Part shown: positions 9,125 to 16,852 of the stretch, piece after piece
Layout of the letters: each line of letters begins with the position of its first letter
Position numbering within the stretch: position 1 is the first letter of the stretch
Source: an uncultured Clostridia bacterium
GTDB lineage: Bacteria; Bacillota; Clostridia; Christensenellales; UBA1242
DNA: 38,922 bases
Direction of reading: 5' to 3'
Assembly: GCA_934746515.1 (NCBI GenBank)
Contig: CAKVFH010000009.1
Span: 1-38,922 of the forward strand
Notes under the pieces: model-generated
Database searches by the model: none
What the model was told of the DNA's origin: nothing
The model's input: only the letters and a program-made list of their open reading frames with translations
Made by a program: the position numbers and the translations under genes

Positions 9125-10100
9125 AGCTGGTGTAAATCACAATGGTAGTCTTGAAAATGCAAAGAAATTGGCTAAAGAAGCAAAAAATGCAGGCGCTGAT
9201 TATATTAAATTTCAAACATACATTGCAAAAGAATTAGTTTGCGAAAAGGCGAAAAAGGCCGATTATCAAAACAAAAATGATAAAAATTCTACAACGCAGT
9301 TAGAAATGCTAGAAAAACTTAATTTAACTTTTGAAGACTTTAAGAATCTTAAAAAGTATTGTGAAAAAATAAAAATTAAGTTTTTAACTACAGCTTTTGA
9401 TTTGAAAAGCTTAAAATTCATTGTAGATGATCTTGGTGTTGACACTTTAAAAATTCCATCAGGAGAAGTTACTAACTATCCTTACCTTATTGCTTGTGCA
9501 AAAACTCATTTGCCAGTAATTTTATCAACAGGAATGTGTGATATGAATGAAATTAGCCAAGCTGTAAAAGTGTTAAAGAAAAATGGAACTTCAAAAATTT
9601 CTATTTTGCACTGTACGACAGAATATCCAGCTCCTCTTGAAAGTGTCAACTTACTTGCCATGAAATCTATTCAAGATAAGTTTAAATGTGAAGTTGGTTA
9701 TAGTGATCACACAAAGGGTATAGATGTTCCTTGCTATGCTGTTGCTATGGGTGCTTCAATTATTGAAAAACATTTCACACTTGACAAAAATCTTCCGGGG
9801 CCAGATCACAAGGCAAGTCTTGAACCTCAGGAGCTAAAGTTGATGATCGATAAGATTAGAGAAATTGAAACCGTTTTAGGTGATGGCGATAAAAAAACAC
9901 AGACTGCAGAATTAAAAAATAAACCAATTGCAAGAAAAAGTATTGTTGCAAATTGTGATATAAAAAAAGGAGAAAAATTCACAGAAGAAAATCTTACCTG
10001 TAAAAGGCCGGGAGATGGAATTTCTCCAATGAAATGGAACAAAATTATTGGAAAAAAAGCAATTAGAGATTTTAAAAAGGACGAAAAAATTGAGATATGA
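9099..10100 (+). CDS. legI: LegI/NeuB-type nonulosonic acid synthase
   Basis: This 333-aa enzyme condenses a 6-carbon amino sugar with phosphoenolpyruvate to form a nine-carbon nonulosonic acid. The NeuB signature IAEAGVNHNGSLENAKKL lies at residues 7-24. STGMCDM and VGYSDHTKG are conserved barrel segments, and IIEKHFTLDKNLPGPDHKASLEP is diagnostic of the family. A C-terminal antifreeze-like SAF domain covers about 275-333 (ARKSIVANCDIKKGE). The ATG sits inside the end of legH with a GGTGGTGAG ribosome-binding site. Neighbouring LegB, LegC and PtmE homologues favour the legionaminic substrate over N-acetylmannosamine. Confidence 0.92.
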   Translation: MKKVLIIAEAGVNHNGSLENAKKLAKEAKNAGADYIKFQTYIAKELVCEKAKKADYQNKNDKNSTTQLEMLEKLNLTFEDFKNLKKYCEKIKIKFLTTAFDLKSLKFIVDDLGVDTLKIPSGEVTNYPYLIACAKTHLPVILSTGMCDMNEISQAVKVLKKNGTSKISILHCTTEYPAPLESVNLLAMKSIQDKFKCEVGYSDHTKGIDVPCYAVAMGASIIEKHFTLDKNLPGPDHKASLEPQELKLMIDKIREIETVLGDGDKKTQTAELKNKPIARKSIVANCDIKKGEKFTEENLTCKRPGDGISPMKWNKIIGKKAIRDFKKDEKIEI

Positions 10101-11275
10101 TGAATAAAAAATCAGAAATTTGTGTTATAACAACCACAAGGGCGGAGTTTGGACTTTTGGTTAATTTTATTAAAAAGTTATCATCAGACCAAAACTTTAA
10201 TGTGACTATTATTGCTAGTGGAACTCATCTTGTAAGAGAATTTGGCTACACTGTTTCTGAAATTTATCAAGAAAATTTTAACTGCAAAATTATCGAGTTG
10301 CCAATAATAGAAAAGAACTGCAATACTTATGAAATTTTAGCAAAAACTATAAGTGTTTTTGGCAAACATTTTCATGACAATAAATATGATTGTGCCGTTG
10401 TTTTAGGAGATAGATTTGAGATTTTGGGGGTTGCTCAAGCTTGTTTGCTTGAAAGTATCCCATTGGCACATATTAGTGGCGGAGATGTTACTTTTGGTGC
10501 GATAGATGATTGTTGTAGGCACGCAATAACAAAAATGTCAAATTTACATTTTGCCGGCAACGAAGATATGAAAAATCGAGTTATTCAGCTTGGTGAACAG
10601 CCGGATACTGTTTTTAATGTTGGTGAACCGGGTGTTGAAAATGTTTTAAAAACTCCGCTTATGTCTTTAGATGAAATTAAGCAGTCTTTATCATTTGAAA
10701 ATTTAAATGAAAAACAATATTTTGTGGTAACATATCACCCTGAAACCATAAGTAAACTTGCTCCATTAGAGCAAATTAAAATAGTTATGGATATTATTTT
10801 AAAACATAATGAATACTCTTATATTATCACAAAAGCAAATGTAGATAATGGTGGCAATGAAATTAACAATTACATCAAAGCACAAGTGAAGAATAAAGAC
10901 AATATATTCTTTATTGACTCTTTAGGTTTTAGAAGATATTTATCATGTTTAAAATATTGCAAGGGTGTTTTGGGAAATTCTTCATCAGGTATTATTGAGG
11001 CACCATATTTTCATATTCCTACAATAAATATTGGAAATAGACAAGAAGGTCGTATACAGGCATTTTCAATTGTGAATGCAGAAATTTCAAGCGATTCAAT
11101 TGAAAATGCACTAAAAATAATTAACGAAACGCGATTTCAATCACAGCTTAATAAAAATGAAAATATATATGGTGATGGAAATACATCAGAACAAATTTAT
11201 AATATATTAAAAGAATTTATAATAAAAAATAAACTCACAAAGAAAAAATATTTTTATGATTTAAAGCAAAATTAA
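10097..11275 (+). CDS. legG: LegG/NeuC-type hydrolysing sugar-nucleotide 2-epimerase
   Basis: This 392-aa GT-B-fold enzyme removes the nucleotide and inverts C2 of the diacetamido sugar, giving the free sugar used by LegI. Family motifs are TTTRAEFGLL near residue 12, VVLGDRFEILG, HISGGDVTFGAIDD, a YHPET stretch, and LGNSSSGIIEAP towards the C-terminus. The first ATG overlaps the legI stop (ATGATG at 10097-10102); either of the two adjacent ATG codons could be used. It is the last gene of the plus-strand leg operon and is followed at once by a terminator. The GDP-linked substrate is inferred from the ptmE/legB context. Confidence 0.9.
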   Translation: MMNKKSEICVITTTRAEFGLLVNFIKKLSSDQNFNVTIIASGTHLVREFGYTVSEIYQENFNCKIIELPIIEKNCNTYEILAKTISVFGKHFHDNKYDCAVVLGDRFEILGVAQACLLESIPLAHISGGDVTFGAIDDCCRHAITKMSNLHFAGNEDMKNRVIQLGEQPDTVFNVGEPGVENVLKTPLMSLDEIKQSLSFENLNEKQYFVVTYHPETISKLAPLEQIKIVMDIILKHNEYSYIITKANVDNGGNEINNYIKAQVKNKDNIFFIDSLGFRRYLSCLKYCKGVLGNSSSGIIEAPYFHIPTINIGNRQEGRIQAFSIVNAEISSDSIENALKIINETRFQSQLNKNENIYGDGNTSEQIYNILKEFIIKNKLTKKKYFYDLKQN

Positions 11276-11300
11276 AAAACACCGGTTAAGGTGTTTTTTT
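11275..11300. terminator. Terminator between convergent leg operons
   Basis: AAAAACACC (11275-11283), loop GGTTAA, and GGTGTTTTT (11290-11298) form a stem with A-tracts and T-tracts on both sides. It can stop legG transcription on the plus strand and the minus-strand synthetase operon from the other side. It lies in the 35-bp gap between the two convergent stops. Confidence 0.85.
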
Positions 11301-11310
11301 GCATGTAAAA

Positions 11311-12057
11311 TTATTCAAAAATACATTTGTAATCATCAAAATGATTTTTCATGTAGAGTGCCATATATTCCATAAGTTCAAAGTCTTCAGAATTGTCAAT
11401 ATCAATAATTCCAGTGTCAAACATTTCTACAATTCCATTTTTACCCTGAATAGGAGATGTTGTTTCATTTGACAACAAAAACTCGCGTCTATAAACATAA
11501 ATTGAAGCATTCATATCATACATTTGAGGCGCTTGTTGACGGGATGTGAAATTGCTTTCTAAGACTTTAGAATACTTGTTATTTTCATATTTTATCATGT
11601 TGAAGTAAGGATTTCTTCTTGACTTTACAACAGAGAATACGCAGTCATAGTTTGAACTATCTTGCGCTAGTTCAATAGCTTTTTTAATGTCGTTTATTGT
11701 TCTGATTGGAGAGGTAATGTCAAGATCTACCACAAAATCAAATTTGGTTTGATAATACTTTTCAGCACGATTTGTTAAATCTCGAATGACATCGATTTTT
11801 CCAATAGAGTCTCCAGCAAGATTCTCGTTTCTATTAACAATGAAAACATCTTTGTGATTAGTTTCAACCATATTTATAAATTCTTTGCTATCAGTTGAAA
11901 CGGCTATGGGATAATTTGTATTATTAGACTTATTGTATTCTTGAACTGCTTTAATTGAATACTCAAATAAAGGTTTTCCCAGGAAATTTCTAATATTTTT
12001 GTTTTTACATCCTTTAGAGCCCGCGCGTCCACAAATAGTAAATAAAATATTAGTCAT
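11311..12057 (-). CDS. legF: CMP-nonulosonic (legionaminic) acid synthetase, NeuA/LegF type
   Basis: This 248-aa cytidylyltransferase activates a nonulosonic acid with CTP. The N-terminal nucleotide-binding loop ICGRAGSKGCKNKNI (residues 8-22) matches the NeuA R-x-GSKG-x3-KN pattern. VDLDITSPIRTINDIKKAI contains the metal-binding Asp region, and RRNPYFNMI plus SRQQAPQMYDMNASIYVYRR are further NeuA-type segments. It completes the pathway encoded on the other strand. It is the last gene of a minus-strand operon, overlapping the upstream oxidoreductase by 8 bp. Legionaminic specificity over neuraminic or pseudaminic acid is inferred from the rest of the locus. Confidence 0.88.
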   Translation of the reverse strand: MTNILFTICGRAGSKGCKNKNIRNFLGKPLFEYSIKAVQEYNKSNNTNYPIAVSTDSKEFINMVETNHKDVFIVNRNENLAGDSIGKIDVIRDLTNRAEKYYQTKFDFVVDLDITSPIRTINDIKKAIELAQDSSNYDCVFSVVKSRRNPYFNMIKYENNKYSKVLESNFTSRQQAPQMYDMNASIYVYRREFLLSNETTSPIQGKNGIVEMFDTGIIDIDNSEDFELMEYMALYMKNHFDDYKCIFE

Positions 12058-12970
12058 AAATATTTTCTCCTTTTGCTAATTTTAAATTTTTAACTGCTGA
12101 AAACAAAGTATTTTCTACATGTTTTTCATTTTTGATAAGTTTGATAAAATTTTTCATTTCATGGAAATAACAATTAGTTGGTTCAAAAGTAATTTCATTT
12201 CCATTTGATGATAACATTTTATTGTTGATTATATCAAACTTAATAGTTTCATCATTATAAAACATTTCGAGATACCTTTGATTTTTTCTTCCAAAATAAT
12301 CCAAATGCATTTCAACAATCAACTTTGGATATTGAAACAAGTGTACTGCCAAATCATCTGAATCTATTTCAAGATTAGAAAAAGTACCTTTTAAATAATA
12401 ATCTTTTTGCGGAAAGCCAAACAAATATGTCATATAATCCACTTCGTGAATTAAATCAATTGAAACACCACCACCCATATCTTTATGTGCACTATAGTTA
12501 TTTCTATAATCTATCGTTGGCCTCCACTCTGGTAAATAACTTGAGCATATTATTCTGGCGCTAATAGGTATTCCTTTTTTTTCTACTGTTTTTTTTGCTT
12601 CAATTATAGCTGGTTGGTATCTTAAAGGGCAGGCAACATAAATTTGAAGATTAGAAAATTCTTCAAGCTGTTTGGTTGTATAATCTTTATCAAAAATAGG
12701 TTTTTCAACAAAAAAATAATCAGCCTTATTTTTGAATTTTTTTAAAGTTTCATAGTGTAAATTTGTAGGATTACAAATAAAAACAGCATCGTATTTTTCA
12801 TCGAGCAATTCAAAGTCGAAAATCTCTTTGTCAATGAGATTAGCAACTTTTGATATAAATTGAGACTTACCAGTTCGAAAAGCATGAATTGTAATTTTAG
12901 AATCAATTTCCTTTAGAGCTAGGATATGTTTGGTTGCAATTGATCCTATTCCAACAAAACAAAATTTCAT
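12050..12970 (-). CDS. Gfo/Idh/MocA-family oxidoreductase (canonical active site)
   Basis: This 306-aa NAD(P)-dependent sugar oxidoreductase has an N-terminal Rossmann fold (FVGIGSIATKHILAL) and the family EKP motif at residues 89-91. The C-terminal domain contains SSYLPEWRPTIDYRNNYSAH and GGGVSIDLIHEVDY, in which D172 and H175 match the catalytic Asp/His pair. It overlaps the synthetase by 8 bp and shares one base with the other oxidoreductase, so the three are co-translated. Enzymes of this family are often found in nonulosonate loci, where they could oxidise, reduce or epimerise the sugar or its CMP form. The precise substrate is unknown. Confidence 0.82.
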   Translation of the reverse strand: MKFCFVGIGSIATKHILALKEIDSKITIHAFRTGKSQFISKVANLIDKEIFDFELLDEKYDAVFICNPTNLHYETLKKFKNKADYFFVEKPIFDKDYTTKQLEEFSNLQIYVACPLRYQPAIIEAKKTVEKKGIPISARIICSSYLPEWRPTIDYRNNYSAHKDMGGGVSIDLIHEVDYMTYLFGFPQKDYYLKGTFSNLEIDSDDLAVHLFQYPKLIVEMHLDYFGRKNQRYLEMFYNDETIKFDIINNKMLSSNGNEITFEPTNCYFHEMKNFIKLIKNEKHVENTLFSAVKNLKLAKGENIYD

Positions 12971-13950
12971 TAGACTTCCTCCATTTTATCAATCCATTGC
13001 AATACATTTTTATCTTCTTCAAATGTATATCTTGGTTTAGTATTGTTGTTTACAAATTCAAAGAATGATTTAATTTCTTCTAGATAAGGTTCTTCAATAA
13101 TTAGTTTTGAATAATCTTTTAGATGTGTGGTAGAAGTATAAAATTCTATTTGGTTTAATTGTTTGGTTGAAATATCAAGGTCAAATAAGCCTTTGTTAGA
13201 GCCGTTCCATTGTATAAATAGATTGTTTCCTTGCACAACTAAATCGGTTATTGCATTTCTAGCAACAACATCTACAAAAATTGTTCCGATATTTCCATTG
13301 ATGTGTTTCACCAAAATCATCAGTGTGTCTGGATAGCTTAAATTTAAGTCGCTTATACTGGCTTTTATTGTTTTCACTTCTTCAATATCACCAAAACATT
13401 TGATAATCCATGGCATCTGAATTGTTAGAATCTCTCTGCAGCCATTGGTTTTTTTATCATTTACAAAAAAATTTTTAAAATTTTCCCAAGGGTGCCAGTC
13501 AGGAAGATATTGTCCAACATGATAGGAGTAGGAAACCTTTTGATTATCAATTTTTACTTTATTAATTATATATTTAATCTCTGGTTTATAAACCATTGTT
13601 GAACTTAAAAACAGTTTTAAATTTTTTTCGTTTGCCAATTCAATAAGTTCATCATATCCATCATTAACAACATTGATTTCTGTAAAAATATTCATACCAA
13701 GTTGAAGTCCTTGCTTAATGATAGAATAATGAGATAATGGTGAAGAACAAACAAATAAACATGAAGGTTTTTCCGAATCATAACAAATTTGAAGAGAATC
13801 ATATACTTTGATTTTATATTCATCTTCAACTTGTTTTGCACGTTCACTGTTGTTTTCTACTCCAAAAATTTCCAATGAGCTATCATATTTTTTTAATAAA
13901 CGAAGTCTTCTTTTTCCCATAGAGCCAAGACCACAAATAACAACCTTCAT
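12970..13950 (-). CDS. Gfo/Idh/MocA-family protein with altered active site
   Basis: This 326-aa protein has a clear Rossmann N-terminus (VVICGLGSMGKRRLRLL). At the place of the EKP motif it reads EIN (residues 91-93), so the catalytic lysine is absent. The segment GQYLPDWHPWENFKNFF aligns with its neighbour's YLPEWRP region, but the following GGG and the Asp/His pair are replaced by NGCREILTIQMPW (169-181). It may be a non-catalytic partner of the adjacent enzyme or use different chemistry. It is first in the minus-strand operon, with an AGAGG site before the ATG. Confidence 0.75.
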   Translation of the reverse strand: MKVVICGLGSMGKRRLRLLKKYDSSLEIFGVENNSERAKQVEDEYKIKVYDSLQICYDSEKPSCLFVCSSPLSHYSIIKQGLQLGMNIFTEINVVNDGYDELIELANEKNLKLFLSSTMVYKPEIKYIINKVKIDNQKVSYSYHVGQYLPDWHPWENFKNFFVNDKKTNGCREILTIQMPWIIKCFGDIEEVKTIKASISDLNLSYPDTLMILVKHINGNIGTIFVDVVARNAITDLVVQGNNLFIQWNGSNKGLFDLDISTKQLNQIEFYTSTTHLKDYSKLIIEEPYLEEIKSFFEFVNNNTKPRYTFEEDKNVLQWIDKMEEV

Positions 13951-13981
13951 AGTTACCTCTTTTTATTAAATTTATATACAT

Positions 13982-14011
13982 AATATAAGATTTAAGAATT
14001 TAATTTGTCAA
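13982..14011 (-). promoter_or_regulatory. Sigma-A promoter of the minus-strand legF operon
   Basis: On the minus strand, TTGACA (14011-14006) and TATATT (13987-13982) are separated by 18 bp, upstream of the AAGAGG site and ATG at 13950. It is divergent from the dUTPase promoter. Confidence 0.65.
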
Positions 14012-14059
14012 GAAAAGAAATTATAAAATTAAAACTTTATACAAATAGTTGATAAATAA

Positions 14060-14088
14060 TTGTTTATAATTAAGTAAAGTGTTATAAT
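14060..14088 (+). promoter_or_regulatory. Sigma-A promoter of the dUTPase gene
   Basis: TTGTTT (14060-14065), 17 bp, TATAAT (14083-14088), giving a predicted leader of about 25 bases before the ATG at 14120. Confidence 0.6.
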
Positions 14089-14119
14089 TTGTTTAGAATA
14101 ATTAAAAAGGGATAAAATT

Positions 14120-14644
14120 ATGGAAAATCAAATTTGTTTTGCGAAGATTAGAGAAACGGCGAAAGTGCCAAGCAAAAAGGCGGAAGATGCCGGCTATGAT
14201 GTTTATGCAGATTTCGCTGAAGATATGTTTGTGATTGGTGCTGGAGAGTCAAAAATGGTTCCAACTGGAATCGCGACTGCGTTTCCAAGTGGATTTTATG
14301 CTCAAGTTGAAGAGCGCTCGAGTATGGCTAAAATCGGCATCAAAAAATCTGGCGGTGTTATTGATTCTGGCTATCGTGGTGAATATTTCATCATGCTTTA
14401 CAACACAAATAACAAGCCTTTTATAATTTCAAAAACACCAGCAGAAGAGCTTGCTGATGAGTTCGAATTTGGTGGTGTGGCTTACAAAAAGTCTGATGTT
14501 ATTTTGTATCCTTACACAAAGGCGATTTGCCAAATAGTTATGCATGTTGTTCCAGTTTTAGAGACAAAAGAAATCTCTTATGAAGAACTCAAAGCCATTC
14601 CTTCAGAGCGTGGCGCTGGCGGTTTTGGAAGCAGCAAAAAATAG
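14120..14644 (+). CDS. dut: dUTP diphosphatase (dUTPase)
   Basis: This 174-aa trimeric-type dUTPase hydrolyses dUTP to dUMP and pyrophosphate, keeping uracil out of DNA and feeding dTMP synthesis. Motifs appear in order: AEDAGYDVYAD (21-31), a PTGIATAFPSGFYAQVEERSS stretch containing the phosphate-binding motif (ERSSMA), GVIDSGYRGE (79-88) with the catalytic D82, and the C-terminal P-loop-like RGAGGFGSS. It is slightly longer than the shortest family members because of an insertion around residues 105-130. The gene has its own promoter and a weak AAGGGA ribosome site, and appears monocistronic. Although dUTPases are common in phages, nothing else here looks phage-derived. Confidence 0.9.
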   Translation: MENQICFAKIRETAKVPSKKAEDAGYDVYADFAEDMFVIGAGESKMVPTGIATAFPSGFYAQVEERSSMAKIGIKKSGGVIDSGYRGEYFIMLYNTNNKPFIISKTPAEELADEFEFGGVAYKKSDVILYPYTKAICQIVMHVVPVLETKEISYEELKAIPSERGAGGFGSSKK

Positions 14645-14841
14645 ATATTGAAATTATTAAAAACATTATTTTGAAGGGTTTTTGAATTAAGGTATATAAA
14701 GGTTTTTAATTTGCTGCATTTTTGAATTAAGTTTGAGTTTTTAATAATTTTTAATTACATTGGCGCTTGTTGAATAAAAAAACGAAATTAAATTTAATTC
14801 AAGCAATAAATGTTTAAAATACAACTAAAAATCAAATAAAT

Positions 14842-14876
14842 AAAAAGAGTGGAAAATCGTTTGACACTCTTTTTTT
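14842..14876 (+). terminator. Intrinsic terminator downstream of dut
   Basis: AAAAAGAGTG (14842-14851) pairs with CACTCTTTTT (14865-14874) over a 13-base loop and runs into a T-tract. Its 3' arm overlaps the -35 box of the next gene. The 200 bases between dut and this hairpin are AT-rich and hold no gene; a TTTTTGAATTAAG sequence occurs twice there (around 14679 and 14723). Confidence 0.75.
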
Positions 14877-14889
14877 GTTATAATATACT
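14861..14889 (+). promoter_or_regulatory. Sigma-A promoter of the 231-aa protein gene
   Basis: TTGACA (14861-14866), 17 bp, TATACT (14884-14889). The -35 element lies inside the loop and 3' arm of the preceding terminator hairpin. Confidence 0.75.
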
Positions 14890-14917
14890 AACAATATAAA
14901 TAATGTAGGGTGATAAA

Positions 14918-15613
14918 ATGTCTAAAATTTTTATTGAGAAAAAAGAAATTAAATTCAAAGTGCAGGAAACGGTTGAAGAAACATCTTTTGATGTGGTTGA
15001 CGGAAAATATGTTGAAAATACCAAATTAAATAGAAAATATATTTCTGATATTTATTCTTATCTTGATTTCAATGTTTTGTTTGCAATGGAAAATCTGTTT
15101 GATGAGTTTTACATTAAAATAATTTTATTTAATGATGAAAAGAAAGTTGGTTACAATTTGATTAGTTTGTCAAATAATCTCGACATTTCGGTTAAACGTG
15201 TTTCACCAAAGAATTTTTTGGTTTTGGGCATAAACAAAGATCAAGAAACTCAAGGACAAGCAAGTTTCTGCAATCTTCAGCCAGATGGTTCAGTTAATGA
15301 AGTTACAATCAATTTCAACTATATAAATCAATATAAAGTTATTGAGCAAAAATATTTCCTTTTAAATTATGTTGAAATTTTGGGCGAAAAAGACGCAACT
15401 GATGAACTTAAGCTTAACAAAAAATATATTAGCACAATTGCAATTTACAGACAAGACGGAACCATTTTAAAAGTGCTTTTTGAAGAAACTTTAAACATAA
15501 GAAGAGACCTTGTTTGCAGCATTGACGGTGACAATTTGATTATTTATTACAAAGACGACAACTCGGTTATTCGAAAGGATACAATCTCATCAATATTGCT
15601 GTCTCAAAATTAA
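14918..15613 (+). CDS. Uncharacterised 231-aa protein
   Basis: I do not recognise this protein. It is 231 aa, cytosolic by appearance (no signal peptide or membrane segment), rich in Lys, Asp, Asn and hydrophobic beta-strand patterns, and ends in DTISSILLSQN. The alternation of short beta-like stretches (NFLVLGINKD, SVNEVTINFNYI, DNLIIYYKDDN) suggests a mostly beta fold, perhaps a propeller-like or sandwich domain. It has a strong promoter of its own, an AGGGTG ribosome site, and lies directly before the actin-like operon, from which it is separated by 127 bp with another promoter. A link to the actin system is possible but rests only on adjacency. Confidence 0.8.
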   Translation: MSKIFIEKKEIKFKVQETVEETSFDVVDGKYVENTKLNRKYISDIYSYLDFNVLFAMENLFDEFYIKIILFNDEKKVGYNLISLSNNLDISVKRVSPKNFLVLGINKDQETQGQASFCNLQPDGSVNEVTINFNYINQYKVIEQKYFLLNYVEILGEKDATDELKLNKKYISTIAIYRQDGTILKVLFEETLNIRRDLVCSIDGDNLIIYYKDDNSVIRKDTISSILLSQN

Positions 15614-15648
15614 AAAAATAATTATTTTTATTTTTTAATGATTTTTAT

Positions 15649-15677
15649 TTGATTTATTTTTATAAGTATATTAAAAT
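15649..15677 (+). promoter_or_regulatory. Likely sigma-A promoter of the actin-like operon
   Basis: TTGATT (15649-15654), 17 bp, TAAAAT (15672-15677). The predicted start near 15684 is just before a hairpin in the leader and an AAGGAAG ribosome site. Confidence 0.5.
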
Positions 15678-15691
15678 GATAATCAGTAAAT

Positions 15692-15711
15692 ACTGCGACC
15701 ATAGTTGCGGT
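15692..15711 (+). promoter_or_regulatory. Leader hairpin upstream of the actin-like gene
   Basis: ACTGCGAC (15692-15699) and GTTGCGGT (15704-15711) can pair as an 8-bp RNA stem (two G-U pairs) with a 4-base CATA loop. It is GC-rich compared with the surrounding AT-rich leader, has no T-tract, and lies about 10 bases after the predicted start. It could stabilise the mRNA or be a protein-binding site. The function is unknown. Confidence 0.4.
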
Positions 15712-15740
15712 AATAATTTATAAAAAAAGGAAGAAAAATT

Positions 15741-16835
15741 ATGTCAGAATTCGAAGAATATCAAAATGATGTAAATGCTGGTGCCCCAGAGCAAGCTCCA
15801 GTAGCGCAAGCAGAGCCACAACAACAAGGCGAATATACAAGAATTATCGGTCTTGATGTTGCAAACTCAACACTTAAAATTTGGACAGACGAACTTAACT
15901 TAAAGTATGTCAACACAATCAGACAAATCAACGACGCTGGTCTTGTTTATTCATTCAAAACAGACTATCAAATGTATGTTTATGACAAGGCAGTTTATGA
16001 AGTTGGTGTTGTTTCTGCTGCAGGCAGTGGCGGTAGAGGTATCTCAAGATACGGTTCAGAGCAATACAAAATTGAAGCTTTGATTGGTATCACAGCATGC
16101 TTAAAGGAACTTCCAAACCTTTCAAATCATGAAGTTTTGAGAGTTGTTACTGGTGTTCCAAGCTCACTTGCTAAAAACCAAAAAATCATTGCTCAAATCA
16201 AACAAATGCTTACTGGTGTTCACGAAGTTAAATCTGTAACTTGGGAAGATGTTAGACCAATCACATTTGAAATTAGAGAAGTTATTGTAGTTCCACAACC
16301 ACTTGGAACAATGTATGACTATGTTTATGATCCAAAAGCTGATGCTCTCAATGAAAAGCTTTTAGACCAAAGAGCAATCGTTATTGATATCGGTTGGGGA
16401 ACAACAGATATTGCTATTCTTGAAACAGCTCGTGTTCGTTCAACATTCAGTTTTGACATTGGAACTTCTGACTATATATCAGATCTTCAAGAAGATGTTA
16501 ACAGCAATGTTCCTGAAGCAAGTATTTTCTCGCTTTCACCACACGAACTTGATTTGAGTTTGCTTGAATCTCCTGTTGTTGAAACACCATTTGGTCAATA
16601 TGACTTATCTGCTTATGTTGAAAAACATTGCAAGAACCAAGCAAAGAGAGTTTATCAAGAAGTTATGGGACTTGGTCTCGAATTCAATAAATTCTACAAG
16701 ATTATCCTTACAGGTGGTGGTTCTCTTCTTTATGAAAAATATTTAAGAGAATTCTTCAATGACCCAAGACTTGTTATTCAAAGCAATGCTGTTATGGCTA
16801 ACTGTAGAGGATTCTGGTTGCTCGGAAATTATTAG
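15741..16835 (+). CDS. ParM-like bacterial actin (chromosomal)
   Basis: This 364-aa actin/Hsp70-superfamily ATPase has the three nucleotide-binding signatures: phosphate-1 IIGLDVANSTLKIW (35-48), phosphate-2 VIDIGWGTTDIAI (214-226), and the adenosine loop ILTGGGSLLY (322-331). VVTGVPSSLAKNQ (135-147) is typical of ParM/Alp-type actins rather than MreB or FtsA. A 30-residue Glu/Gln/Pro/Ala-rich N-terminal extension precedes the fold. Such proteins form dynamic filaments that move plasmids or organise cell contents. This copy is in a housekeeping chromosomal setting with no ParR-like ribbon-helix-helix gene. The partner 17 bases downstream is disordered, and the two genes end at a shared terminator, so they form one operon. 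The cargo is unknown. Confidence 0.85.
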   Translation: MSEFEEYQNDVNAGAPEQAPVAQAEPQQQGEYTRIIGLDVANSTLKIWTDELNLKYVNTIRQINDAGLVYSFKTDYQMYVYDKAVYEVGVVSAAGSGGRGISRYGSEQYKIEALIGITACLKELPNLSNHEVLRVVTGVPSSLAKNQKIIAQIKQMLTGVHEVKSVTWEDVRPITFEIREVIVVPQPLGTMYDYVYDPKADALNEKLLDQRAIVIDIGWGTTDIAILETARVRSTFSFDIGTSDYISDLQEDVNSNVPEASIFSLSPHELDLSLLESPVVETPFGQYDLSAYVEKHCKNQAKRVYQEVMGLGLEFNKFYKIILTGGGSLLYEKYLREFFNDPRLVIQSNAVMANCRGFWLLGNY

Positions 16836-16852
16836 TATAAGAGGACAGGGTT

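Noticed and set aside
14120..14644. dUTPase, together with the ssb and dnaB genes, as hints of a prophage
   Set aside because: ssb lies between rpsF and rpsR and dnaB is close to them, the standard chromosomal arrangement. There are no integrase, structural or lysis genes.
14679..14735. Repeated TTTTTGAATTAAG with an inverted relative near 14800
   Set aside because: Short, AT-rich and irregularly spaced. It does not look like a CRISPR array, iteron set or operator.
15741..16835. Actin-like gene as a sign of an integrated plasmid
   Set aside because: No replication initiator, ParR, iterons, integrase or mobilisation genes are nearby, and both flanks are chromosomal functions.
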